Shown in pieces: positions 21,320 through 32,195 of a stretch of DNA of 64,000 bases. A program made the translations under genes and the position numbers. Under the pieces are notes generated by a model. It did no database searches. It had not been told where the DNA came from and was given only the letters and a program-made list of their open reading frames with translations. Source of the stretch: Cunninghamella blakesleeana (lineage: Eukaryota > Mucoromycota > Mucoromycetes > Mucorales > Cunninghamellaceae); contig JAFCIZ010000005.1 of assembly GCA_017871115.1 (NCBI GenBank), positions 5,573,501 to 5,637,500 on the forward strand, read 5' to 3'. The first letter of the stretch is position 1; each line of letters starts with the position of its first letter.

Positions 21320-23618
21320 GCGTATATATATACATATATATGTATATATGTGTATATTTATAAAAAAGAATTGGAAAAAAAGTTGAAAACTATTTTTCAA
21401 ATAATCTAAAAAAAACAGCGGCACTTTAATGTTTCAGCTGCCTTTTTTAGAAGTATTTTTTTTATTTCTATTTACATATTAATCCTATGTATGCTTAATC
21501 AAAAGATATTCATACAAAAGGTTAAAATGTTGATCAAGTAAATTAAATATATATTTAATTTAAATATTCATTTGTCTCCATTAAAAGTAATTTAATTGAT
21601 AAGATGTATTTGAAAATCGATGATGAATGTCACGCTTACATTTATATTAATTTCATACGATAGTATCATAAACTGATAGATTTATTTTAAATAACATATA
21701 AATAATCTTCATGCAAAGTATTTATTTAGCTATATAGATAATAAACTAATTACATTGAAATTTATTACATTACTAAAATAATTTGTACCTCTATCTGGAC
21801 CAGTTTTTACAACATAATAATGGGTATTAGCTGATTTATTTAAAGATTCATATTAGATTTGGGGTTATACTACTTGCAGATACTATATGATGTTATTTTT
21901 TTTATATACTGATAACGTTCTTGGTACCTACACTATGGTTATATTCAATATTTTTATTTTATTTTTTCCCTTTATTTCTCTATTACAGCTATCTACATTT
22001 AAAACGAAATTTACTGTATGACCAATAGCTATATGAGGATTTATTGAATCCGACATGGTAGGGATCGCCTGTAGGCGTTGGTTTTAGTAATCTGATTTTC
22101 CTACATTATCCTCAATGGTGAATGCAACTGTATAGAAATATTAAACATATTAACTCGGGCTCTGGGTTTCAGACTTACAGCCTGTTTGGATGGACTCTTT
22201 TTTTACTTAGATTCATTATTATGCAATTATAGTTTTTGCTTTTGCCCGATGAAATTATTTTTTTACTGTTTTATGAAGGTAAACTATACCCAAAAGTAAT
22301 TGAAATCGATTAAAATAGCTCTTCACAATTTTTTTGTATATATCCTGTAAAGATATATAAAGAATAAAAAGAGAATAAAGGAATTCATGATCAGAATTTA
22401 GTAGTTATATATCATTTAAGATGATTGAATTTTCTGTTCAGTATGGTATGTTTTATATTTTCTTATTTTTGATACTGTTTTGTAATTTTATTCAAGGCTA
22501 TGAACAGCTTATCTTATTAGATGTAAGGAGCTTTTTTTTTACTCAAGTGATCTCGCTTTATTTAAAGAATTGGTATTTTTGTTCAGTGTAATGATCTGTT
22601 AATCAAAGTGATTGGGCTTTTTTTTTCAGTACTTTTTTTTTTAGTTGATATAATAATATTGTTTTATTACTTATGATGATCTGTTTTTTCTACCCCAGAT
22701 GTTTAACTTTTAAATTCAATATGGTTGACTTTTTTATTCTTATACTTGTATTTATTTAATTCCTTGATAATAGGATATCGTATCCAGTATTTATACTTTT
22801 AATCTGATTATAGTTAGCCACTGTCTAGTGTTTTTAGCATAACACAATAAGTTTTAGTTGTGTTATATTTTCTGTCTTGAAAGAGATTTTTATAACTTTT
22901 TATTTTTCACTTCTGTTTCCTTTTCATTTTACGTGCGTAATGATTGAGTAGGCTGCGGTAGGAAAATAATAAAGAAAGGTGATGTTTTTAGTAGAATCGG
23001 CTACACTCTGGGGTTCTTTTCTCAGCATCATACTGAAACTACTAGTTAATATTTTCATAAAATAAATGAAAAAGAATGTACAAATGAATTGATTTAGAAA
23101 AAAATATAATTATATTTCTAAATATATTCAATGTTTACAACTTAAAAAAATAAATGCTGTTATGAATCGTTTTATGATAAAGAAAGATACAGATCTCAAA
23201 GTGCCGCCGGTATATGTGTGGTAATAATAATAAAAAAATAACGAGTACAAAAAAAACCCTAGAAAATATCTCTTAATATCATATTTAAATACTTTTTTTA
23301 TCATTGTTGGTATTTCTTCCATTGGTTTCTATTTTTTTTATTATTTGAATGATATCTCATATAAACTCCTACTCTTTATTTAATATATATATATGTATAT
23401 ATTGATATATCTAAATATAAATATAAATACAACACTATTGATATTTCCTTTTGATATTTGTAAAAAGTATAAAATAATCCAATCCAATATACATGCATAA
23501 TACTTATTTTTTAAATTTTGAATATAATTTTATATACATGTATAATAATCTAAAATATGTGAATAATAAAAAATAAAAAAGTAATAATAAAAAGTCTACT
23601 CTATTACTATTACTATTA
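21320..23618. other. 2.3-kb gene-poor segment with decayed coding pieces
   Basis: No intact gene. Base texture differs from other spacers: fewer homopolymer runs and more mixed sequence, as expected of decayed genes or transposons. Coding-like pieces on the minus strand (21780-22190) are listed separately. The remainder (22200-23618) has short open stretches only, for instance a 64-codon frame at 23128-23322 that shows no family features. No terminal inverted repeats or target-site duplications were found by eye. Confidence 0.5.
21780..22190 (-). pseudogene. decayed coding fragments, one resembling an RNase H1 N-terminal (viroplasmin-like) domain
   Basis: Three coding-like pieces in minus-strand order. 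(1) About 22187-22082: QTGCKSETQSP joined across a possible GTTAAT...ACAG intron to IAFTIEDNVGKSDY and a TAA. (2) Directly after this stop, in the same frame, about 22081-21980: a frame including MSDSINPHIAIGHTVNFVL. (3) 21856-21780: NKSANTHYYVVKTGPDRG, which matches the YYVV-K-G-x-x-G start of the RNase H1/viroplasmin hybrid-binding domain found in fungal retroelement-derived proteins. The pieces cannot be joined into one intact gene and the domain is cut off after its first strand. A transposon-derived relic is the best guess. Confidence 0.35.
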
Positions 23619-24078
23619 TTATACAGACATCTTCATATCCAATTTTCCATGAGGTTTATAATCATTTAGTATAAAATCTTCATATTTAAAATCGTCAATG
23701 GAATCCACTTTTCTAGCAAAAGTCAAGGTTGGGAATGGTTTTGGCTCACGTTTTAATTGTTCTTTAAGTGCATCAATATGATCCACATAAACATGAGTGT
23801 CACCTAAGGTATGAATAAATTCTCCAGGTTCCAAATCAGTGACATGAGCAATCATACATGTTAACAGAGCATAGGAAGCTATATTGAAAGGTACACCTAA
23901 TCCCATATCACAAGACCGTTGATATAATACACATGATAATTTAGCACGTTCTCCTTCTTTAGGTGTTGAAACATAGAATTGGCAAAAAGCATGACAAGGT
24001 GGTAATGCCATTTTTGGTATATCTATAGTTATATATATGTACAGGTTAAAAAAATAAATAAATAAAAATGAATAATCG

Positions 24079-24110
<32 letters not shown>

Positions 24111-24641
24111 TCTTAGTTTTACTATAATGTTTTTATTACCTGCTGGATTCCATGCTGACAAAATAATACGTCTATCTGTAGGGTTATTTTTAATGGTATT
24201 AATAACGGCCTGTAATTGATCTACACCTTGACCAGTGTAATCAGTATCACAATCAATATATTCAGCACCAAAGTGGCGCCATTGAAAACCATAAACAGGA
24301 CCCAAATCACCTTGTTTACGATGGTGAAGGCCGATTTTATCTAAATATTCTCTTGAACCATTTCCATCCCATATTTTAATTCCACGTTCACTAAGATGAT
24401 TACTATTTGTATCAGCACGTATAAACCACAATAATTCTTCCAAGACAGCACGGTAAAATACTCGCTTAGTGGTTAATAAGGGTAAAATATTATCTTGTAA
24501 AGAAAATCTTAATTGTGGTGGTGCGAATAAGGCAATCGTACCAGTACCAGTTCTATCAGCTCGTCTTTCTCCTTCATCCATAATACGTTGAATTAATTCA
24601 AGATATTGATATTCTTCATGTTTTTTATTGGATCCTGTCAT
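23619..24641 (-). CDS. thymidylate synthase
   Basis: Converts dUMP to dTMP using methylene-tetrahydrofolate. Exons 24641-24140 and 24022-23619; 301 residues. All family blocks are present: RTGTGT (phosphate-binding loop Arg), [66 protein letters not shown] with the catalytic Cys, [22 protein letters not shown] and a C-terminal MKMSV. The start is the ATG opening [10 protein letters not shown]; the open frame continues upstream but as Phe/Lys-rich leader. The 117-nt intron has no stop and is divisible by three. A TTTCGCGT element about 100 bases upstream fits the S-phase control known for this gene in other fungi. Confidence 0.97.
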
Positions 24642-24741
24642 ATTTAATATTTTTCTCTTTGAAAAAATAAAGTGAATGGAAAGAAAGAAGAAAAAAAAAA
24701 AGAAAAATTGAAACGCCAATTTTTTATTTTTGTTAAAAAAA

Positions 24742-24749
24742 TTTCGCGT
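24742..24749. promoter_or_regulatory. E2F/MBF-SBF-like cell-cycle element TTTCGCGT
   Basis: TTTCGCGT (reverse complement ACGCGAAA) combines an SCB core (CGCGAAA) with most of an MCB (ACGCG). It lies midway in the 209-bp divergent promoter, about 101 bases from the thymidylate synthase start and about 102 bases from the proposed Csm1 start. Given the scarcity of CG-rich words in this DNA and the established MBF control of thymidylate synthase in yeasts, it is a good candidate shared G1/S element. Confidence 0.6.
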
Positions 24750-24850
24750 TTTTTTAAAAAGCCGCCGACATTTTTAAGTTAGAAAAGAAAAATAAAATTT
24801 GTCAATTTTCTTTTTATTTCTTTCTTATTTTAAAATATTTTGATACCCAA

Positions 24851-26718
24851 ATGCAAAACGTAATAAAATAATATTATTATAGTAAATAATGATAATGACA
24901 ATGATAATAAAAAATTAATTAGCAATATATATATATATATAAGAGACGTACTATTATTTTATTTTTTGTCATAGTATATTATTATTGTTATTATTATTTT
25001 GTAAGAAATTCTAAATTGAACTTTTTATTCATTATTTTAGAACGGTTCACATAGCATAAACATTCATAGTTTCCATGAAAGTGATTTTATAGGTCAATCT
25101 GAATATAGCTTTGGTAAGTTATTATAAACTTTTAATTTTTTTTCTTTTTCTTTTTTTTTTTTTTGGAATATTACTCATTTATTTCATTCATACCGTTTTC
25201 ATTTTCATTTACTTTTTTTTGTTTGCTAGAAAAAGCGCCAGTATCACCTTTACGTAGAATGCATAATAATAACACACAACCTCTTACACATATGGATCAT
25301 CGTAATAATACACAAACACTTACACATATGGATCATCGTAATAATACACAAACACTTACACATATGGATCATAATAATAGTACACAACCTCTTACACGCA
25401 TGGGCAATCGTTTATTATTTAATGAAGAGGATGAAGGTAGAGATCAGCAGTCTAAAAAAAAAGCTAGAATAGTGGATGATAGCCATCAAAGTCATACTTC
25501 AAATGTAGTTACGGATGAACTACGAGAAGAAAATCGAAGGCTGAGATCACGTATTTTAGAGGTATATATAGATATACATTCATCATATTATAAATGAATA
25601 TAAATATACCATTCAATATCTTATTTTTATTATTTTATAATTACTACTATTGCTATGGTCATTATTAGCTAGAAGTGGCAGCTACGAGGGCAGAAAACAA
25701 ATTTATGGAAATATCGGCTCTAGATTCTGATGTGGAAAAAAAGCTATATGATTACCAATTAAAAACAAACAAAGAATTTGAAGGTAATATATATATATAT
25801 ATATTAAAATAAGATTATTAAAGTCAAAAGTTCTAGATTAAAAAAAAAAAACTCATTATTATTCTTGTTGATATTATTAGTTTTTGACGACACCGTTCGA
25901 GATTTATATATAAAAGCAGAGAAAAAAGAAAAAGAAGTAGTAGAATTAAAAGATCAACTTGAAAAATCACACTTAAAATTAGAAAAACAAATCATTGCGA
26001 CAAAAGGCGACATGAGCACCATTCCACAAAATGAAGGCATCAAGAAATATAAGGATGAATTTTATCATAGAGAAAAAGTATATAGAGAATTGCAGAATGA
26101 ATGTAAGTTGGTGTATATAAATTATTTATTATTTTGATATATTTGGAAGATCTCCATTTGATCATTTTTTATTTTACTTTAATTTTCAACTTAATTTTAT
26201 TTATTTACTACATAGATAATGAATTACAGAATGAATATCAGTTACTATTTACCAATCATCCTAAAAATAAAGTGTTAGAGAGCATATGTAGTACACATTT
26301 AATACAAGGTTTAGAAGATAAAGCGAAGTTTTATAGCAAATTTACAGGACTAGAAGTTTTGAATCACGAAGCAACCCATGATGGTGATGAAATAATATGT
26401 AGACAACATGGTTATGTTGGAAGTAATGAAATGATAATAATATATATAACGCATCTATATTTTATGATTATAATTTAATAACTTACATTTATTTCATTCA
26501 TTTTGTTATATCATTTTCTTGTAATAGGTTTAACATTTAAATTAATAGCCAGCAATGATGATGAAACAAAAATCACTTATCAGCCTTTATTAGATGAAAA
26601 CGATACCAACGTGTTATTACAATATTTACCAGATTACTTTTCTGAAGAAATACAATTTAAAAAACAAGATAGTGATCTTTTTATATGGAGATTGCTAACA
26701 CATTTAAATAAAAAATAA
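24851..26718 (+). CDS. monopolin-type kinetochore protein Csm1/Pcs1
   Basis: Csm1/Pcs1 proteins are dimers with a coiled coil and a globular RWD-like C-terminal domain that cross-link kinetochores or clamp microtubule sites. Seven exons: 24851-24859, 25041-25113, 25230-25561, 25669-25783, 25881-26102, 26216-26422 and 26528-26718; 382 residues. After a Met-Gln-Asn first exon there is a low-complexity N-terminus with four 12-residue repeats, a coiled coil (about residues 125-240) and a C-terminal domain ending LTFKLIAS, ITYQPLLDENDTNVL, LQYLPDYFSEEIQF and FIWRLLTHLNK. The L-P-D-Y-[LF]-x-E-E-I-x-F block is characteristic of the family. The 9-nt first exon is supported by phase and by ATG position but not proven. 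Divergent from thymidylate synthase. Confidence 0.85.
25268..25411 (+). repeat. 36-bp tandem repeat inside the Csm1/Pcs1 coding region
   Basis: Four head-to-tail 36-bp units encode 12-residue repeats of the type NNTQTLTHMDHR. Units 2 and 3 are almost identical at DNA level while units 1 and 4 have drifted, a pattern of recent unequal exchange or slippage. The array stays in frame and lies in the N-terminal linker before the coiled coil. Confidence 0.9.
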
Positions 26719-27285
26719 AATACTTTACATTTGGATATGTCTTATATTTTTAATCTTTAAATCTTTATTGGATGATCATTTTTTAAGGCTCAGACGCTTT
26801 TACTATAAATTTTTTTTTTCTCCCTTTTTATTTATTATTATTTTTTGAAAAAAAAAAAAATAAACTCTTTTTGTTTCTCTCTCTATTTTTTTTTTTTTCA
26901 GTTGATAAATTGTATTTGTAAGGTGAGGACCACTTTTCTTTTTTTTGCAGTTCTTTTTATTTTATTATATACTTTTTATTTATCCTTTTATTTATATATA
27001 AACTATTTTCCTATTTACTTTTTTAAATAATCTTTTTTATTTTATATTACTTTCTTTTCATCAAACTTTTAACTCTTTCCCCCCCATTTTGAATATCTTT
27101 TTAGCTCTCCCTTCCTCTTTTCCTTTTTTACTTACCTCCCCCCATCTACATAGATAAAAAAAAAATAAGCATCTTTGTATATCATTAATATTCATATCTA
27201 TATTATTATTATTATTATTATTATTTCTTTCTTTCTTGATCTACTTTTATTTATAGTTTAAACTAATTTATTACAAATACATCCC
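26719..27285. other. spacer and pyrimidine-rich leader
   Basis: The 3' flank of Csm1 and the upstream region of the large polyQ gene. From about 27000 to 27285 it is strongly CT-rich on the plus strand, typical of a fungal promoter/5' UTR. A GTTTAA run after TTATAG (27253-27263) could be the end of a 5' UTR intron, which cannot be shown. No coding signal. Confidence 0.5.
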
Positions 27286-28484
27286 ATGTCCAATGGACCT
27301 TCGCCAGCGTTTGAATCTCAAGGGTATACAGACATTCCTTCAGCTAATTTAACAACACATCATAATAGACAAGATATGCTTAATTCGCAACAAGAAACTT
27401 TCCCTGGTATGGTAGCTTCAACACCCACTTTAAGTAATGGTATTCATCAATCTTATGGACCACACTCTGCTACTTCTATTACACATCATCATCAACATGG
27501 AAGAAAGGAAATAAATATAACTCATACACCTACTGCAAGCAATAGTCATGGAATAAATCAAGAATCTTTATATTGTGAAGCTTGCCAAGTATTTAGACCT
27601 ATATCTCTTTTTCAGCCTGAACGTGATGCTAAATGCAATATATGTGATATATGCAAATCACGTGAATATAATAAAAGAAAAGTACATATTGAAAGATTAG
27701 AAATGTTGGAAGAACAAAAACGTAAAGCCCATTTTTCACATCAACAACAACAACAACAACGTCATCATTTTGCATCTAACCAATTACACCCACACCCACA
27801 TCAACAACAACAACAATCACCGCATCATCATTCCCATCCACATCCGCATCAACAACAACTACCTACCCATTTACTTCAAACACAACAGTTACATTCGTCT
27901 GGGCCACCTATGAGCTTATCAAATTTATCTCAACAGCATCAACATCAACATCAACAAACGGTTGGATCACCTCATATGGTTAAACAATCATCATCTTCTC
28001 CTTCACATCCAACTTCTATAGCCTTACCTCCTACAACTATTATACCTAGTGTTTCACAGCAACAGCAGCAGCAACAACAACAACATATTAACCCCAAAAC
28101 ACATTTGTACTCTGTTAATACTTTAAGATCTCAATCTCAGCTTCATTCTCATATTTTGCATCAACCTCCTATGTCTTTACCATTACCTATTTCACATTCT
28201 CCTTCTTCTATGCTTACTCAATCTCAACATATGCCACATCAACCTCAACATACACATGATACAACGACAGATCATCCTCATCCTCACCCACAACATCCAC
28301 AACAACATCATCATCATCATCATCATCAGCAACAACAACAACAACAGCAGCAACAACAGTCACCTATGCCCTCAAGGCAAGTACCGCCTATGTTTGCTTT
28401 GAAACAAGAGATACCGCCTGTTCAATCTCAACAACAATATCCTGGAATAGATAATACTCATCAACTACGATTAAATAATAGCAA

Positions 28485-28527
<43 letters not shown>

Positions 28528-29757
28528 AATAATGGGAATCAATTAACAACAGATGAAAATATATCCATTAATAAATTAACAAATTCAACACCATCCACTT
28601 CTAATTCAACTACTTCTATCACAACCAACAATTCAAATCCTAATAATAATTCTAACAATAATATAAATACTAATAGTAACAGTAGCAATAGTAACGCTAA
28701 TAGTAGTAGTAGTAAAATAAATAATAATAGTAGTAGTAATAACGATCGTATCTTATCGACATCTTCATCAAATGGTTCTAAAACAATTACTCGAATTATT
28801 AATGGAAAAGTTACTCAAGGCGATAAAATGAGCGTTGAATTAATGTCGTTATCTCAATTTGTACAAGCATTAAAGCAAGAAGATACTTTTGATAGAATGC
28901 ATTTTGCTATAGATATATCAACTTTAGTAAATGAAGTACAATCAGCATCTTCATCTTCACCAGCAACATCAGCAAGTGATAAAAAAGATATCCCTGGTTT
29001 TACTCAAATTGGAAGAAAAATATGTGAACACGTTTTGGAAGGTACAACTTTTAATTTTAGGTAAAAACAAAAAAGTAAAATAAAATACTTAATAGGAGAA
29101 TATATATATAAGCATATAAAAAGAATTTAATTCTAATTATTATTTATTATTTTATAATATAGTATGAAAGATCGCCGGCGATCGACTAGAGCTGATACAA
29201 CTTCCACATTACGTTATTATTGTTCTCAGCGGTCTGACATAGTAAAACCGCGTAAAGTAGATAAATCAAAGCGGCCTGTAGTACAAGAAAAGCCCAGTAC
29301 GACAAAACCTGCCAATAGATATGAATGTGCTGGTGCATTGACCATAGTGATTGATCTTTTAAAACAATCTGCTCATCTTACTTTACATCATAAAACATCT
29401 CATGCACCTTTTGTAAGTAATAATATTCACCATAATAGTAATAGTAAAAAGAAATCTAAAGAAGGAAATAAATCAGCTACTCGATCCAAAGCAAAACCTA
29501 ACAACTCCAGTACTTCCTCCAGTACTTCCAGTACCACCGCTACTACATCTACTAATAAAATTACTACAAAAAATTCAAAGAAAAAATCAAACACTACTAC
29601 CACTAATAATAGTAACAGCGGTAATAATAATAACAATAGCAATACTAATAACAATCTTCATCAAGTTGATCATTTGAATTTTTCTCAACCACCACCTTCA
29701 CAACAACAACCATCCCAGCCATCACCACAACCACCACAAACGCCACAACAACAACAA

Positions 29758-29795
<38 letters not shown>

Positions 29796-29796
29796 A

Positions 29797-29828
<32 letters not shown>

Positions 29829-30456
29829 ACAACAGCAACAGCAACATCATCATGCACAACATCATCATCATCATCCTAGTTATCTTGATATGTCAATGAT
29901 GGTTTCATTACCACCTCCACCTATACCAGTTCAACAACAACAACAACATCAACAACAGCAACAGCAGCATCAACATCACCATCATCAACAGCAACAACAA
30001 CTTCATAAAATGTCACCACACCAACATCATCCACAAATGCAAACTCATCCTTTATTACCACCACCATCTACTATAACACTACCAAACACAGCCAATAATA
30101 ATCCCGTTATACCTACTACATCCTCACCAGTGAATAATAATAGTAATAATAACAACAACAATAACATGACGAAAGAAAAACAGGGGTTAATGGTCCAAAA
30201 ACAGTTTGATGCATTAAGAAAACGTGTTTTAAATTTTGAAAGACTATTAGAACAACAACAGACATTACAAAATAAGCATTTTTTACAAATGGCAACGGAA
30301 GCTTTTGCCAATGCAAATGAAATGTTATCAGCTTGCCAAGCTCATGATCAACACTTACATATGTTAAGGACTACCAATAATACATCTTCTGCAACACCTA
30401 TACAGATGTCGAAATATACTTATTATTATAACAGAAGGGACGATGGTTTGGATTAA
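27286..30456 (+). CDS. large Gln/His/Asn-rich nuclear protein with CxxC domain and FAR1-like DNA-binding block
   Basis: Two exons, 27286-29060 and 29163-30456; 1022 residues. An N-terminal zinc-binding-like element, YCEACQVFRPISLF then CNICDICKSREYNKRK, is followed by a long Gln/His/Ser/Asn region. A structured segment follows (LMSLSQFVQALKQEDTFDRM, then GFTQIGRKICEHVLEGT), which crosses the intron into RRRSTRADTTSTLRYYCSQR, RYECAGALTIVIDLLKQS and LHHKTSHAPF. That pattern of R-x-S-T-x-R-Y-Y-C, a basic linker, C-x-G, then H-x-x-x-H-x-P resembles FAR1/MULE-type DNA-binding domains in fungal proteins. The C-terminus has a Gln tract of more than 30 residues and a coiled coil. Likely a transcription factor descended from a transposase-type domain; the function is unknown. 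Confidence 0.8.
29743..29844 (+). repeat. CAA/CAG polyglutamine tract
   Basis: An uninterrupted Gln tract of about 33 codons written in mixed CAA and CAG, followed by His codons. Mixed codons limit slippage, so a conserved Gln run is more likely than a fresh expansion. Smaller Gln/His runs lie at 28061-28085, 28300-28360 and 29934-30000. Confidence 0.9.
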
Positions 30457-31445
30457 ATATATGTATAAAGAAAAAAGGATGATGATGATGTATATTTTTA
30501 TCTATGAAGGAAAGGGGTCTATAACTATTATTACTATTACTATTATTATTATAATTATTATTATCTATAAAAAATAAAAAACAGCACAACAATAACAACA
30601 ACTATTGTAAAGGAAAGGAAATATAAAATAGGAATGGAGCTTTATTTTTTTTTTTCTTTAATGTAAACCATACAAAAAGGAAGACGGTGAACAAATATGT
30701 ATGGATATATAAATATATACCTTTTTATAAGTAAATGAATTTATTATTATCATTATATATTATATTATATTATATTATATATTAATTCAAAAATATGTTT
30801 TGTGTATATAGCTTTGATAATATTATTATCATTTTATCTTGAATATTACTTTAGTTAGAATAAGAATATTAATAAAAAATAAATTAAAAAAAGTATTATT
30901 ATTTTTTTTCATATTAAAAATAAAGACAATGTGATTATATTTTTTTATTATCATTATCTAAAAATACATGTATATCAATTACATTTATTTATATATAAAT
31001 ATATATATATATATATATAATTTAAAACATAAAAAAAAAAAAATTAAATTAAAGAGTGAATGGCAAAATGAAGATGAGAGATTGGATGAAAACTAGGGGT
31101 AAAACGGAGTTTATAGAATACACCGAAATATGGGAATGAATTTTCATATGTAGGAAAAAAAAAAAAAAAGATGAGTAATAAAACAATATTTATATTAGAG
31201 GTGTATGATTAAAAAAAATAGAATGTTCGTAAAATAGAAACAAAAGGAATAAATTATTAAGGGAAATGATAAAAATAACAATATAACAATATAACAATAT
31301 AACAAGAGAGTGATTTTTTTTGTAGATATAAATATATATATATATATATAAATTTAATAAGGTATGTGAGTATATATAAAAAAAAAAAGAGAGAGACCAA
31401 GACCAAAACCGAGAGAATTATGCAGCTTTATGAAGTATAGTCAAT
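30457..31445. other. convergent 3' spacer with simple repeats
   Basis: 3' flanks of two convergent genes. It holds TATTA-type repeats (about 30762-30785), TA runs, and a 9-bp tandem repeat of ACAATATAA (about 31277-31303). No coding signal seen. Confidence 0.55.
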
Positions 31446-32195
31446 TTATTGGCTACTATTTTTTTTTCCAATTGATTTTTTTCTTGAAAAGACAGCAGTA
31501 ATTCGCTTTGTAAAAGAAGTGGAAGAAAATGGTAATGAAGAGTTTGTAGGAGTCAAAGTTAAAGTAGGAGAGGGCTGATCATCTTCATCACTTGAATCAT
31601 CGCTTGTAGTTAAATTAGGTAAATTAGGAGATAAAGGAGGGCTATTAATTTTATTATTATTGTTAGTTGTAGTTGATGAATAAGGTGAAGAAGAGACTGG
31701 ATTATTATGATTATTAGATAAAGAACGGGTAGGTGTTGTAGGTAAAGAATAAGATCGATGATTATTGGAGGAAACCAAAGGGGTATTATTATTGCTATTC
31801 GATAATGATGATGATATAGGTGAGGAGGAAGTCGTTGAGAAAGAGCAAGGAGCAGAAACAGGTGATTGTCCACTATATTGGTTATTAACGATAGGTCTTA
31901 AATCCAACTTTCTTGGTTTTCGAGCATAAGTAGGCCAACTATCTTTTGATTGTTCCATACTTGACTTTAATCTTTCAAATAAATCATATTCTGGTTCATA
32001 GGTAAAAACTGTAGGTGGTTCAGTTGAAAATCTTACTACTTTATGTTTTGGTTTTTCTTCTGTTGTTTCTTGTTCTATTTGTTGACACTCTTGTTGTACT
32101 TGTTGAAAAAACTTTTCAAGATCAACGCGTTTTGACTTTCTGTTATAGCTACTTGGCCAAGCAGTGGCATCTATTTGTATTTGAGAATCTTTCAT
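31446..32195 (-). CDS. hypothetical Ser/Asn-rich protein with PP1-docking-like motif
   Basis: Single-exon frame of 249 residues, family not recognised. The N-terminal half is structured-looking: DATAWPSSYNRKSKRVDLEKF, a Gln/Glu-rich helix, then KHKVVRFSTEPPTVFTYEPE and SWPTYARKPRKLDLRPIV. KVVRF fits the RVxF docking pattern for protein phosphatase 1, and the two short basic 'W-P-x-Y/K-R' patches repeat each other (AWPSSYNRKSKRVDL and SWPTYARKPRKLDL). The C-terminal half is Ser/Thr/Asn-rich with an acidic patch and a basic end. A PP1-binding or signalling scaffold role is inference. The upstream A/G-rich leader at 32230-32310 is consistent with a promoter. Confidence 0.72.
   Translation of the reverse strand: MKDSQIQIDATAWPSSYNRKSKRVDLEKFFQQVQQECQQIEQETTEEKPKHKVVRFSTEPPTVFTYEPEYDLFERLKSSMEQSKDSWPTYARKPRKLDLRPIVNNQYSGQSPVSAPCSFSTTSSSPISSSLSNSNNNTPLVSSNNHRSYSLPTTPTRSLSNNHNNPVSSSPYSSTTTNNNNKINSPPLSPNLPNLTTSDDSSDEDDQPSPTLTLTPTNSSLPFSSTSFTKRITAVFSRKKSIGKKNSSQ

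Noticed and set aside
22171..22197. ACAGCCTGTTTGGATGG as a transposon terminal repeat
   Set aside because: No inverted partner or flanking duplication was found in the region.
29427..30316. Several minus-strand frames rich in Leu/Val/Cys opposite the polyQ gene
   Set aside because: They are antisense translations of Asn, Gln and Ser codon runs.
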